A stretch of 15,063 nt of DNA. It comes from Oscillospiraceae bacterium (GTDB taxonomy: Bacteria; Bacillota; Clostridia; Oscillospirales; Oscillospiraceae). Shown in pieces: positions 1-7,868 of the stretch; position 1 is the stretch's first letter, and each line of letters starts with the position of its first letter. A model generated the notes under the pieces. It did no database searches. It was given only the letters and a program-made list of their open reading frames with translations, and was not told where the DNA came from. The DNA lies in contig JAHHSF010000019.1 in NCBI GenBank assembly GCA_020025375.1, forward strand, positions 1 through 15,063, in the 5' to 3' direction. A program made the position numbers and the translations under genes.

Positions 1-54
1 GGCCGCCACAGACAAGCAAAGGCCCATGGTCAGGGCCAGAATCGTTTTTTTCAT
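1..54 (-). CDS. Start of a secreted or exported protein (partial)
   Basis: Only the first 18 codons are inside the window. The ATG at 54-52 is preceded by a strong AGAGGAGG-type ribosome binding site (complement of about 62-70), and the frame stays open to the window edge. The visible residues form a short Lys-rich n-region (MKKT) followed by a hydrophobic stretch (ILALTMGLCLSVAA), which looks like the start of a Sec signal peptide. The Cys in the hydrophobic run might belong to a lipobox, but the context is not typical and the cleavage site is not visible. A good promoter lies just upstream, so this is probably the first gene of its transcript, divergent from the DUF4364 gene. The mature protein and its function cannot be known from here. 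Confidence 0.75.
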   Translation of the reverse strand, partial: MKKTILALTMGLCLSVAA

Positions 55-85
55 GCTGGTGCCTCCTCTGGTTGGTCTTTCCTCC

Positions 86-114
86 ATAATAGGGCTTTCC
101 CGTGCCCCTGTCAA
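86..114 (-). promoter_or_regulatory. Sigma-A-type promoter of the partial minus-strand gene
   Basis: On the minus strand there is a perfect -35 TTGACA (complement of 109-114), a 17-bp spacer and a -10 TATTAT (complement of 86-91). Transcription should begin near 79, giving a leader of about 25 nt that contains the ribosome binding site. The consensus match and spacing are very good. Start-site mapping has not been done. Confidence 0.85.
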
Positions 115-177
115 GCCGCTTTCTTCCTCCTCATTTCCCCTTACTTGTGCAAAAGCCGGGTCTGGTTACTTTTCCTC

Positions 178-206
178 TTGTAAGCCATCCAAAAGTCAGG
201 TATAAT
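178..206 (+). promoter_or_regulatory. Promoter of the DUF4364 / CmpB-like operon
   Basis: The -35 TTGTAA (178-183) matches 4 of 6 consensus bases, the spacer is 17 bp, and the -10 TATAAT (201-206) is perfect. The expected start of transcription near 213 leaves a leader of about 34 nt before the ATG at 247. It is divergent from the promoter at 86-114; the two -35 boxes are 63 bp apart, room enough for a shared operator, though I see no clear operator palindrome. Confidence 0.8.
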
Positions 207-246
207 ATGATATTAGCTTCGCATCTTTGTGAAAGGGGGACTTACC

Positions 247-792
247 ATGGGTCAACCTGGGTTTATCCACGACAAGCTGGACATCAAACTGCTGATCTTA
301 TATATCTTGGCCCGGGTCATGGCACCCATCGACCTGCCGACCCTTACCGACCTGGCCCTCTGCGACAGCGGCGTGGACTATTTCCTCTTTGCCGAGTCCA
401 TCTCCGAGCTTATCGAGAGCGGCCACCTGGTCCTGGAGGACGACCACTACGCCATCACGGACAAGGGCCGTACCAACAGCAAGGTCACCGAAAGCTCCCT
501 TCCCTACTCGGTCCGGCTCAAGTGCGGCAAGGCCCTGGCCGCTTTGAACAGTCAGCTCCGCCGGGCCGCCCAGATTCGGGCCCAGGTCCTCCCCCGGGAA
601 GACGGCGGCTTCACCCTGGAGCTGGCCTTGGACGACAACGACGGCAACCTCTTCACTCTGGATATGTTGGTCGCCAATGAGGAGCAAGGCCGCCACCTGG
701 GGGACCGTTTTTTAGCCGCCCCGGAGCAGATATATAATGAGATCCTGACCGTTCTCCTCACCGCGCGTGGTGAAAAGGGGGAAGCAGAATGA
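247..792 (+). CDS. DUF4364 family protein (winged-helix-like)
   Basis: The 181-residue protein resembles the DUF4364 family of Firmicutes. These are small cytoplasmic proteins with an N-terminal winged-helix-like region, and their biochemical role is not established. Residues about 8-75 show the expected helix-rich pattern (DIKLLILYILARV, then a recognition-like segment SISELIESGHLVLEDDHYAITDKG ending in a beta wing; the run is split here only by description). The C-terminal part, about 110-170, has alternating strands and acidic loops. I chose the ATG at 247 because AAAGGGGGA (232-240) lies 6 nt upstream; a GTG at 229 in the same frame would place that site inside the gene. Its stop overlaps the next start (ATGA, 789-792), so the two genes are translationally coupled. 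A regulatory role is an inference from the fold resemblance. Family assignment was made from memory of conserved features, not a search. Confidence 0.8.
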   Translation: MGQPGFIHDKLDIKLLILYILARVMAPIDLPTLTDLALCDSGVDYFLFAESISELIESGHLVLEDDHYAITDKGRTNSKVTESSLPYSVRLKCGKALAALNSQLRRAAQIRAQVLPREDGGFTLELALDDNDGNLFTLDMLVANEEQGRHLGDRFLAAPEQIYNEILTVLLTARGEKGEAE

Positions 793-1658
793 CCGAGCCA
801 ATCATTATGGGAATACCTGTCACCTTGCTCTTTCTCTACTTTATCACTTATTCCTTTTTGGGCTGGTGTGTGGAGACCACCTACTGCTGCATCGCTGAAA
901 AGCGCTGGGTAGCCCGCGGCTTCCTCTTCGGACCTATCTGCCCCATCTATGGGGTGGGCGTGCTCCTCATGATTCTCTTCTTTGCCCCCCTGGCCGGAAA
1001 CCTGGTGGTCTTTTACGTCACCGCCACTGTTGTCATGTCGGCCTGGGAGTATTTCGTGGGCTGGTTCCTGGAGACCGCTACCAAGATCAAATACTGGGAT
1101 TACAGCCATAAGCCCTTCAACATCAAGGGACGTGTCTGCCTTCAGATCTCCCTGTGCTGGGGTATCCTCTCCTACATCACCATCTTCTTCATCCATCCCC
1201 ATGTGGCGGGCCTCTACGCCCATATTCCCACATGGATACGGTACTCCCTCTTCGGAGCGGTCTTTACCCTGCTGGTGGTGGATACCGTCACTACCGTCCG
1301 CCAGCTGGCTCTGACCACCCAGTTCATGAACAAGTTGGAGGCGGCAGGCCAGGAACTGAAGCTCCAGACCTCCCTGGCCCGCGCCCAGGTGAGCGACCGT
1401 CTGGACGATCTGGGGGACCGCATCGAGGACGCTGTCCGGGAAAGCGAACGGCTCAGCGCCTTGAAGGAGCGGTACGACATCCTTCTGGACATGGCCGAGC
1501 AACAGAGCCGTCGGTTCCGCAACCGCTATTCCCACATGCGCTCTGAGAAATTTGACCAGCGCTTTGGTGAGGTCTCCACCCGGGGCCAGGACCTGCGGGT
1601 CAAGCTCCGTGCCGCCCGGGAGCAGTACAAGGCCTATAAGGGCGGTAAGAAATCTTAA
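789..1658 (+). CDS. CmpB-family membrane protein (putative ABC transporter permease) with C-terminal coiled coil
   Basis: The 289-residue integral membrane protein carries the signature of the Pfam family called ABC_trans_CmpB: GWCVETTYC (25-33) and RGFLFGPICPIYG (43-55), after a first hydrophobic helix. Five hydrophobic segments are visible at about 8-28, 48-68, 71-92, 115-136 and 148-169. The remainder, about 180-285, is highly charged, rich in Leu, Ala, Arg and Glu, and helical in character, consistent with a cytoplasmic coiled coil. 'Permease' is a family label only: there is no ATPase gene nearby and no transport substrate is known. Translation is coupled to the DUF4364 gene by an ATGA overlap, with GGGGGAAG as ribosome binding site. 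The gene is followed within 3 nt by a strong terminator. The long soluble tail suggests binding of a cytoplasmic partner, which is inference. Confidence 0.85.
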   Translation: MTEPIIMGIPVTLLFLYFITYSFLGWCVETTYCCIAEKRWVARGFLFGPICPIYGVGVLLMILFFAPLAGNLVVFYVTATVVMSAWEYFVGWFLETATKIKYWDYSHKPFNIKGRVCLQISLCWGILSYITIFFIHPHVAGLYAHIPTWIRYSLFGAVFTLLVVDTVTTVRQLALTTQFMNKLEAAGQELKLQTSLARAQVSDRLDDLGDRIEDAVRESERLSALKERYDILLDMAEQQSRRFRNRYSHMRSEKFDQRFGEVSTRGQDLRVKLRAAREQYKAYKGGKKS

Positions 1659-1660
1659 GC

Positions 1661-1692
1661 AAAAAGTCCCCCGATGCATCGGGGGACTTTTT
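1661..1692. terminator. Bidirectional intrinsic terminator (perfect palindrome)
   Basis: A 32-bp perfect palindrome runs A5-GTCCCCC-GATGCATC-GGGGGAC-T5. In either direction it forms a G/C-rich stem followed by a run of U, so it can end both the plus-strand CmpB-like transcript (stop at 1658) and the minus-strand cls transcript (stop at 1697). Both stop codons lie within 5 nt of it. Confidence 0.95.
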
Positions 1693-1696
1693 ATTT

Positions 1697-3223
1697 TTAC
1701 ATCAATGGTGCAAAAATTCGCAAGAGGTCCCGCAAGAGCTGACGCCACCAGGGCAAGGCCCGGCACTCTTCCAGCGTAATCCGCTGACAACACTCTTGGG
1801 TAGTGAGAAAGTCCTCTTTGATCTCCAGCACCGAGGGCTGGCCAAAGAGAAGGACACCGTCCTCAAAGTGGAGGAAGAGGCTCCGGTAGTCCAGGTTCAC
1901 CGTCCCGGCTACCCCGAAGCGGTCGTCCACCGCAAAGGTCTTGGCGTGGCAGAAGCCGGGGGTATACTCGTAGATCTTCACCCCATCCTCCAGGAGGGCC
2001 TCGTAATGGGCTCTGGTGACCTCAAAGATAATCTTCTTGTCCGGAATATGTGGGGTCATGATTCGCACGTCCACCCCGCTCTTAGCCGCCGCCACCAGGG
2101 CCTGGGTCATGGCATCGTCGATGATCAGGTAGGGGGTCATGATATAGACGTACTCTTTGGCCCGGTTGATCAGGTTGAGGTAGACGGTCTGCCCCACCGG
2201 CTCCTCATCCAGAGGGCTGTCGGTATAGGGCTGGGCATAGCCCTGGGCGTCGGGATAGGTCTCCCGCTCCGGCCGAAACCAGGTCATGTCCTCCCCCTCA
2301 TCCCGTTGCAGGTGCCACATGGAGAGGAACATTACCGTCATGCTCCATACCGCATCCCCCCGGAGGAGAATGCCGCCGTCCTTCCAGTGGCCGTACCTCA
2401 CTTTCCGGTTGATATACTCGTCGGCCAGGTTGATGCCCCCGGTAAAGCCCACCTTGCCGTCGATGACCATGAGCTTCCGGTGGTCCCGGTTGTTCAGCCG
2501 CAGAGTGAGAATGGGGACGAAGCGGTTGAAGGCCATGCAGTGGATGCCCGCTTCCTCCAGCGCCTCGGCATAGTCGTTCGGCAGGGTGAACAGACAGCCC
2601 ACATCGTCGTAGATCATTCGGACCTCCACGCCGGAACGGGCCTTTTCCAGAAGAAGCTCCAAAATGGTGTCCCACATCTCCCCCGCCTCCACAATAAAGT
2701 ACTCCAGGAAGATGTATTTCTTCGCCTTTTTCAGCTCGGCCAGCATGGCTTCAAATTTTTGCTCGCCCGAGGGAAAGTATTTGGTCTCGGTGTTGCCGTA
2801 GGCCGGGGCAAGGGCGCTTCGCTCCAAGTAGCGGGCGTGGAGGACGGCCTCCTCTCCCAGGGAGGCCAGGCTCTCCGCCTTGAAGTCTCCGGACAGCTCC
2901 TTTTGCATCTCGCGGTTCAGACTGCTCATCTTCTTCTTGGTCCGTTTTCCCAGGTGACTCCCGCCGAAGAGGAGATAAAACAGCCCGCCGAAGATCGGGA
3001 ACACCAAAATGGGGATGATCCAGGCGATCTTATAGGCAGGGTTGCTCTTGCTCCCGATAATCCAGAGGACGGCCAGGATGGAAAAGGCAATGCAGACCCA
3101 GTAAAATTCCATAAAATATTCGTTGAAGCCCAAAATGGTCGCCACGATGACGAACACTTGAAGCAACAGGCCAATGGCTACCACCACACAGCGGTGGAAC
3201 AGCAGCTTCAGCAATTTTTTCAC
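1697..3223 (-). CDS. cls: Cardiolipin synthase
   Basis: The 508-residue protein is a phospholipase-D-type cardiolipin synthase, which joins two phosphatidylglycerol molecules into cardiolipin and glycerol at the inner face of the membrane. The N-terminus has hydrophobic segments at about 11-34, 38-57 and 67-87, matching the PLDc_N membrane region. Two HKD motifs give the catalytic pair: HRKLMVIDG at 248-256 with the following GFTGG, and HAKTFAVDD at 426-434 with GTVNLDYRS behind it. The length is typical of bacterial Cls. I chose the GTG at 3223-3221 because a GGAGGGGGG ribosome binding site (complement of 3231-3239) lies 7 nt upstream. Longer starts run into the end of dnaE and have no site of their own. 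The gene begins 26 nt after the dnaE stop, so it is probably the last gene of the murB-to-cls operon. It ends at the shared palindromic terminator. Confidence 0.95.
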   Translation of the reverse strand: MKKLLKLLFHRCVVVAIGLLLQVFVIVATILGFNEYFMEFYWVCIAFSILAVLWIIGSKSNPAYKIAWIIPILVFPIFGGLFYLLFGGSHLGKRTKKKMSSLNREMQKELSGDFKAESLASLGEEAVLHARYLERSALAPAYGNTETKYFPSGEQKFEAMLAELKKAKKYIFLEYFIVEAGEMWDTILELLLEKARSGVEVRMIYDDVGCLFTLPNDYAEALEEAGIHCMAFNRFVPILTLRLNNRDHRKLMVIDGKVGFTGGINLADEYINRKVRYGHWKDGGILLRGDAVWSMTVMFLSMWHLQRDEGEDMTWFRPERETYPDAQGYAQPYTDSPLDEEPVGQTVYLNLINRAKEYVYIMTPYLIIDDAMTQALVAAAKSGVDVRIMTPHIPDKKIIFEVTRAHYEALLEDGVKIYEYTPGFCHAKTFAVDDRFGVAGTVNLDYRSLFLHFEDGVLLFGQPSVLEIKEDFLTTQECCQRITLEECRALPWWRQLLRDLLRIFAPLM

Positions 3224-3249
3224 CCGGTCTCCCCCCTCCACAAAACAAC

Positions 3250-6200
3250 TTATTTGATTACTACATTTTCCTGCCCCAGCCATTCCTGAAGCTGGGACAC
3301 CAGGACCGGATGGACCAGGCAATGGGTCCCAAGCTTGCGCCGGGTATCAGCAAAGACCACCACGGCGGTGTCCCGCCCCGGGAACATGGAAAACAGAATG
3401 GTCAGTTTGCCCCAAATCGGATGATTCTCCGAGGGGACCTTCACATAAAGTTTCCGCTCCTTGGCCGGTTGGGTCACCTGTTCCTGGGGCGCAGCTTCGC
3501 CCTTCTCCCCTTTCAGATGGTCCAGGGGCTGGAGCTTATCCACCATCATCTGGGGTGGTTTCTCATCCCGCACGGAGATTTTTCCGGTCGCCAGGATGGG
3601 CATATTCTCCTGGACGTAGGAGCCGCTCTCATTGAGGACCCGAGAGAAGGCCAGAAGCTCCATGGAGCCGGTCTCGTCCTCCAAGGTGATATAACTCATC
3701 AGGCTGTTGTTCTTGGTGGTCTTGGTCTTGGCCGACGAGATGACCCCGGCCAGGGTGACCCGCTGTCCGTCGGCGTAGGTCTCCGGGCCATCCGCCCGTT
3801 CAAAATCGGCCAGGATACTGCCGATGGGCACAGCCCGGTGGCGGCAGACCACCTCCCGGTACTCATCCATGGGGTGGCCGGAGAAATAGAGGCCGGTGGT
3901 TTCCTTTTCCATCCGCATAAGCTCCCTGGAAGAATATTCGGGGAGGTTGGGCAGAGGAATCTTCCGGGCTGCGCCGGCCTCCTCTCCCCCACCGCCGAAA
4001 AGGTCAAACTGGCCCTCAAGGTTCTTCTTCCGGGTCTGGGCGATGTCGTCCAGAATCTGACCAAAGACCGCCATAAGCTGGGCCCGCTTATAGCCCAGGC
4101 TGTCAAAGCAACCGCTTCGGATAAGGCTCTCCACCACCCGGCGGTTCAGGTCTGCCTCAAAGAGCCGTTCGCAGAAGTCCTCAAAGGAGGCGAAGGGGCC
4201 GTTTTTCTCCCGCTCCTTCAGTAGGTTCTCAATGACGGCCCAGCCCACCCCCTTGATGGCCACCAGGCCGAAGCGGATATCCCCGCTTTCGGACACGGTG
4301 AAGGTCGCCTTGGACTCGTTTACGTCGGGAGGAAGGAGGCGGATGCCGTTCTCCCGGCACTCGCCGATATATTCGGCCACCTTCTCCTGGGAATCCAGCA
4401 CCGAGGTGAGAAGGGCGGCCATGTACTCCCGGGTGAAGTGGCGCTTGAAGTAGGCGGTCTGATAGGCCACTACGGCGTAGGAGACGGCGTGGGCCTTGTT
4501 GAAGGCGTAGTTGGCGAAGTCGGTGATCTCGTCATAAATTTTCTCGGCCACGGCCTCCGGGATACCATTGGCGGCGCACCCGGTGATGTTCCGGGCGGGG
4601 TCGCCGTGGAGAAACGCCGCCCGCTCCCGCTGGATGTCCTTCATCTTCTTTTTGGACATGGCACGGCGGACCATGTCGGCCTGGCCCAGGGAGAACCCGG
4701 CCAGCTTGCGGAAGATCTCAATGACCTGCTCCTGATAGACGATGCAGCCATAGGTCATGGACAAAATGGGCTCCAGCATGGGGTGCTTATAGCGGATTTT
4801 CTCCGGCGCATGCTTGCAGGCAATGAAACGGGGAATGGAATCCATGGGGCCGGGGCGGTAGAGGGCGATGATGGCTGTGATATCCTCGATGCTCTGGGGC
4901 TTGAGTCCCACGCAAACGCCAGTCATCCCCGCTGACTCCAGCTGAAAGACGCCGGAGGTCTTTCCCGCCGCCAGCATCTCAAAGGTCTCCTTATCATTCT
5001 CAGGAATATCAGTAAGTGTAAAGTTCGGATGCTTCACGCGTACCATCTGGACCGCGTCGTCCAGAACGGTGAGGTTCCGCAGGCCCAAAAAGTCCATTTT
5101 CAGGAGCCCCAGCTCCTCCAGAGTGACCATAGTGTACTGGGTGACCACCGACTCATCGTTTTTGGCCAGGGGGACGTAGTCGGCCACCGGCTTTTTGGTG
5201 ATGACCACGCCGGCGGCATGGGTGGAGGCGTGACGTGGCATCCCCTCGATGGCCTTGGCAGTATCGATGAGTTCCTTGATACGCTCATCCCCCTCGTACA
5301 GGTCCCGGAGGGGCTTGGACAGCTTCAGGGCGTTGTCCAAAGTGATGTGGAGGTTGTTGGGACCGCTGGGAATCTGCTTGGCCACGTTGTCTACCTCGGC
5401 GTAAGGGATGTTCAGAGCCCGGCCCACGTCCCGGATGGCCCCCCGGGCCGCCATGGTGCCGAAGGTGACGATCTGGGCCACATGGTCGGCTCCGTACTTC
5501 CGGGAGACGTAGTCGATGACCTCGCTCCGGCGGCGGATGCAGAAGTCGATGTCGATATCTGGCATGGTGACCCGCTCGGGGTTCAAAAACCGTTCGAAGT
5601 ACAGGCTGTACTTCATAGGATCAATGTCGGTGATTTTCAGACAGTAGGACACAATGCTCCCTGCCGCCGAGCCTCGCCCCGGGCCAACGGGGATATTCTG
5701 GCTCTTGGCGTAGCCGATAAAGTCGGAGACAATGAGGAAGTAATCCACGAAGCCCATCTGGCGTATGACATTCATCTCGTAGCAGAGCTGTTTCTTGTAC
5801 TCCTCGGGGCCGTCCGGATAGCGCTGGGCAAAGCCGTCCCAGCACAGTTTTTCAAAATAGGCGTCCCCGTCGGTCCAACCCTCCGGGAGATGGAATTCAG
5901 GCAGGTGGTAGTTGCCGAAGGTGAAGTCCAAATTGCACAGTTCGGCAATCCTGACCGTGTTCTCCAGGGCCTCTGGATGCTCTGGGAAGAGGGCGGCCAT
6001 CTCGGCCTCGCTCTTCAGGTAGAACTCGTTGCTTTCGAACTTCATCCGGTCGGGATCGTCCACTGTCTTACCCATCTGGATACACATGAGCACGTCTTGT
6101 ATCCGGGCATCCTCCCGGCTGAGATAGTGGGCATCGTTGGTGGCCACCAGGGGGATACCGGTCTCCTCATGAAGGCGGAGAATGCCCTGGATAACCTCCG

Positions 6201-6747
6201 GGTCCTCCTTCAGGCCGTGATCCTGGAGTTCCAGATAGTAGCCGTCCTCTCCAAAGAGTTCCCGCATCTCCAGGGCGTAGGCCTTGGCCCCTTCAAAGTC
6301 CCCCCGGCGAATCCGGCGGGGAATCTCCCCCGCCAGACAGGCGGACAGGGCGATGAGCCCTCCGCAGTTTTGCCGCAAGAGGTCCATGTCGATGCGGGGC
6401 TTGATGTAGAAGCCCTCGGTAAAGCTCTGGGACACCATATGGGAGAGGTTGCGGTAGCCCTCCTCATTCCGGCAGAGGAGGATGAGATGGCGGGCCTCGG
6501 CGTCCAGTTCATGGACCCGGTCAAATCTGGTCCGGGGAGCGACGTAGACCTCACAGCCGATGATGGGCTTGATGCCCGTGGCCTTGGCCGCCCGGTAAAA
6601 GTCGATGACTCCATACATAACGCCGTGGTCGGTGATGGCCACGGCGGTCTGCCCCAGCTCCTTACAGCGGTCCATCAGGCTATTGATGCGGCAAGCACCG
6701 TCCAGCAGGGAGAATTCCGTATGAAGATGTAGGTGGACAAAAGACAT
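3250..6747 (-). CDS. dnaE: DNA polymerase III alpha subunit, DnaE type
   Basis: The 1165-residue protein is a family C replicative DNA polymerase. The N-terminal PHP domain (about 1-280) keeps what look like all nine metal ligands: H7, H9, D40, H41, E66, H87, C137, D206 and H208, so proofreading-type or pyrophosphatase activity is possible. The palm has PDIDIDF (396-402), giving catalytic D399 and D401, and KMDFLGL (550-556), giving D552. FNKAHAVSYAVVAYQTAYFK (749-768) is a conserved family C segment. A helix-hairpin-helix region follows at about 825-885, then a clamp-binding motif QFDLF (913-917) and an OB fold (about 996-1075). There is no separate exonuclease domain, so this is DnaE, not PolC. 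In Firmicutes a PolC normally exists as well and shares replication with DnaE. The ATG at 6747 follows AAAGGAGAA by 7-8 nt. The gene lies between whiA and cls on the same strand. Confidence 0.97.
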   Translation of the reverse strand: MSFVHLHLHTEFSLLDGACRINSLMDRCKELGQTAVAITDHGVMYGVIDFYRAAKATGIKPIIGCEVYVAPRTRFDRVHELDAEARHLILLCRNEEGYRNLSHMVSQSFTEGFYIKPRIDMDLLRQNCGGLIALSACLAGEIPRRIRRGDFEGAKAYALEMRELFGEDGYYLELQDHGLKEDPEVIQGILRLHEETGIPLVATNDAHYLSREDARIQDVLMCIQMGKTVDDPDRMKFESNEFYLKSEAEMAALFPEHPEALENTVRIAELCNLDFTFGNYHLPEFHLPEGWTDGDAYFEKLCWDGFAQRYPDGPEEYKKQLCYEMNVIRQMGFVDYFLIVSDFIGYAKSQNIPVGPGRGSAAGSIVSYCLKITDIDPMKYSLYFERFLNPERVTMPDIDIDFCIRRRSEVIDYVSRKYGADHVAQIVTFGTMAARGAIRDVGRALNIPYAEVDNVAKQIPSGPNNLHITLDNALKLSKPLRDLYEGDERIKELIDTAKAIEGMPRHASTHAAGVVITKKPVADYVPLAKNDESVVTQYTMVTLEELGLLKMDFLGLRNLTVLDDAVQMVRVKHPNFTLTDIPENDKETFEMLAAGKTSGVFQLESAGMTGVCVGLKPQSIEDITAIIALYRPGPMDSIPRFIACKHAPEKIRYKHPMLEPILSMTYGCIVYQEQVIEIFRKLAGFSLGQADMVRRAMSKKKMKDIQRERAAFLHGDPARNITGCAANGIPEAVAEKIYDEITDFANYAFNKAHAVSYAVVAYQTAYFKRHFTREYMAALLTSVLDSQEKVAEYIGECRENGIRLLPPDVNESKATFTVSESGDIRFGLVAIKGVGWAVIENLLKEREKNGPFASFEDFCERLFEADLNRRVVESLIRSGCFDSLGYKRAQLMAVFGQILDDIAQTRKKNLEGQFDLFGGGGEEAGAARKIPLPNLPEYSSRELMRMEKETTGLYFSGHPMDEYREVVCRHRAVPIGSILADFERADGPETYADGQRVTLAGVISSAKTKTTKNNSLMSYITLEDETGSMELLAFSRVLNESGSYVQENMPILATGKISVRDEKPPQMMVDKLQPLDHLKGEKGEAAPQEQVTQPAKERKLYVKVPSENHPIWGKLTILFSMFPGRDTAVVVFADTRRKLGTHCLVHPVLVSQLQEWLGQENVVIK

Positions 6748-6795
6748 GGGTAATTCTCCTTTTTCCGGTCATTCCAGCAGGTTCTTTTCAATAGC

Positions 6796-6825
6796 GGGTC
6801 AGCCACAGAAAGAGCGGCTAGACCC
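6796..6825 (-). other. Stable hairpin in the whiA-dnaE spacer
   Basis: On the minus strand GGGTC-(U)-AGCCGC pairs with GUGGCU-GACCC around a UCUUUCU loop: 11 base pairs, one bulge and one G-U pair. No U-run follows, so it is not a standard terminator. Its left arm contains the stop codon of the small open frame at 6818-6895. It lies about 50 nt upstream of the dnaE start. The function is unknown; RNA processing or attenuation are possibilities. The rest of the spacer (6748-6795) holds only the dnaE ribosome binding site, with no convincing promoter. Confidence 0.5.
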
Positions 6826-6895
6826 AGAGGTAACACAGGGTGCAGATGGCAACAGCCACGGCATTGACCGTTATGGTAGGGGCTGATGTCCTCAT
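6818..6895 (-). CDS. Possible 25-residue membrane peptide
   Basis: An ATG at 6895-6893 opens a 25-codon frame that ends in TAG (6820-6818). The product starts MRTSAPTITVN and continues with a hydrophobic stretch of about 16 residues (AVAVAICTLCYLW), enough for a single short membrane helix. The frame is the same as that of whiA: the start lies 9 nt after the whiA stop. There is no clear ribosome binding site (only GGA 3 nt upstream), so translation would depend on re-initiation after whiA. The stop codon lies in the left arm of the hairpin at 6796-6825. It may be a real small protein, a leader peptide for dnaE, or chance. I do not recognise a family. Confidence 0.3.
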   Translation of the reverse strand: MRTSAPTITVNAVAVAICTLCYLWV

Positions 6896-6904
6896 CGGTC
6901 CGGT

Positions 6905-7804
6905 TTATTGGGTCGCCTGCTCCATGAGCTTATGCAGACGGTGGTTGAGGGCGGATTTTGTGATGGGCGGGTCGCAGAGGGCGGCCAGCTCAGAAAGGGT
7001 CAATTCCGGGTTTTCCAGCCGTAACCGGGCGGTCTGACGCAGCTTCTCCGGCAGGCCGGAGAGCCTCCCCCGCTCTTCCAGGCGGTGGATGGCCTCAATC
7101 TGCTCCTGAGCTGCGTCCACCGCCTTACCCAGGTTGGCGGCGTCGCAGTTTACCCGACGGTTCACGCCCCCCCGAAGCTGTTTTTCCGCCTTGGCGTTCA
7201 TGATCTCCATCGCCTGGATGGGGGCCCCCATAGCGGTGAGAAAGTCCTCAATGGCAGCGCTGGACTTGAAGTACGTAACGTAGTTGGCCTTCCGGGTCGT
7301 CTCCTTGGGGGAAAAACCCAGTTCGGGCATAAGGGCGGCCAGCTCCCGGCTCACATGATAGTGGGAGGTGGCAAGCTCCAGGTGGTAGCCTTTCTTCGGG
7401 TCTGTCACCGAGCCGCCGGCCAGAAAGGCACCCCGCAGGAAGGCGAGGCGGTCGCAACTCTCCTCCAGGACGGCGTAGTTGATGTGATGAGAAACACTGG
7501 TGGTCGGCTCATACCCATAGGTCTCCCAGATGGCGGCCACCTTGCCAGGGTCGGTGATTCCAAAGGCCTGCTTGCCCTCCTCCCCCAAGATCTCGGGGTA
7601 GTCGTCAAAATCGATTCGGAAGGCCCGCCAGAACAGTTGGGGCAGGCGGAGGGAAAGCGCCGGGTTCTCGGTGACGATTTTCACCTGTGTGGCAGAAAAG
7701 TGATTACAGAAGAGAAGCACGCCATAAGCTTCCGCCTGGGCACAACATTTTTTGCCCAGAGGGACCCGGCACAGCTCCTCCTTTACCTCGGCGGAAAAAG
7801 ACAC
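6905..7804 (-). CDS. whiA: WhiA, sporulation/division-associated DNA-binding protein
   Basis: The 299-residue protein matches the WhiA family: an N-terminal domain related to LAGLIDADG homing endonucleases that has lost nuclease function, joined to a C-terminal helix-turn-helix. RGAFLAGGSVTDP (124-136) is the degenerate LAGLIDADG helix. LPEKLRQTARLRLENPE (251-267) and DPPITKSALNHRLHKL (278-293) form the WhiA-specific DNA-binding end. In Bacillus it influences division and chromosome segregation; in Streptomyces it is a sporulation transcription factor. I chose the GTG at 7804-7802 because AGGAGG (complement of about 7812-7817) lies 7 nt upstream and the protein then begins MSFSAEVKEEL, as family members do. 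A longer ATG start at 7870 would put the ribosome binding site and a hairpin inside the gene. It follows yvcK after a 132-nt structured spacer, in its standard neighbourhood. Confidence 0.95.
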   Translation of the reverse strand: MSFSAEVKEELCRVPLGKKCCAQAEAYGVLLFCNHFSATQVKIVTENPALSLRLPQLFWRAFRIDFDDYPEILGEEGKQAFGITDPGKVAAIWETYGYEPTTSVSHHINYAVLEESCDRLAFLRGAFLAGGSVTDPKKGYHLELATSHYHVSRELAALMPELGFSPKETTRKANYVTYFKSSAAIEDFLTAMGAPIQAMEIMNAKAEKQLRGGVNRRVNCDAANLGKAVDAAQEQIEAIHRLEERGRLSGLPEKLRQTARLRLENPELTLSELAALCDPPITKSALNHRLHKLMEQATQ

Positions 7805-7837
7805 GGCTTCTCCTCCTGTTACAATAAATTTGGCCAG

Positions 7838-7863
7838 AAAAGCCGGGCAGCAGTCCGGCTTTC
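7838..7863 (-). terminator. Candidate weak terminator or attenuator before whiA
   Basis: On the minus strand AAAGCCGG pairs with CCGGCUUU around an 8-nt loop (ACUGCUGC), and the 3' arm ends in UUUU followed by CUGG. The stem is 8 bp with a short, broken U-run, so any termination would be partial. It lies about 35 nt upstream of the whiA start, between yvcK and whiA. It could lower whiA, dnaE and cls expression relative to murB-rapZ-yvcK. That effect is inferred from structure alone. Confidence 0.45.
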
Positions 7864-7868
7864 CCTCC

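Noticed and set aside
552..1793. Long minus-strand open frame (413 codons) opposite the CmpB-like gene
   Set aside because: It crosses the bidirectional terminator and the end of cls, and the plus-strand gene has a family match, membrane helices and a ribosome binding site.
1796..3289. Long plus-strand open frame (497 codons) opposite cls
   Set aside because: Antisense to a clear cls gene with both HKD motifs. The translated product is His/Gly/Val-rich filler without motifs.
5029..6732. Long plus-strand open frame (567 codons) opposite dnaE
   Set aside because: It mirrors the codon bias of dnaE, shows no recognisable protein family, and has no promoter or ribosome binding site context.
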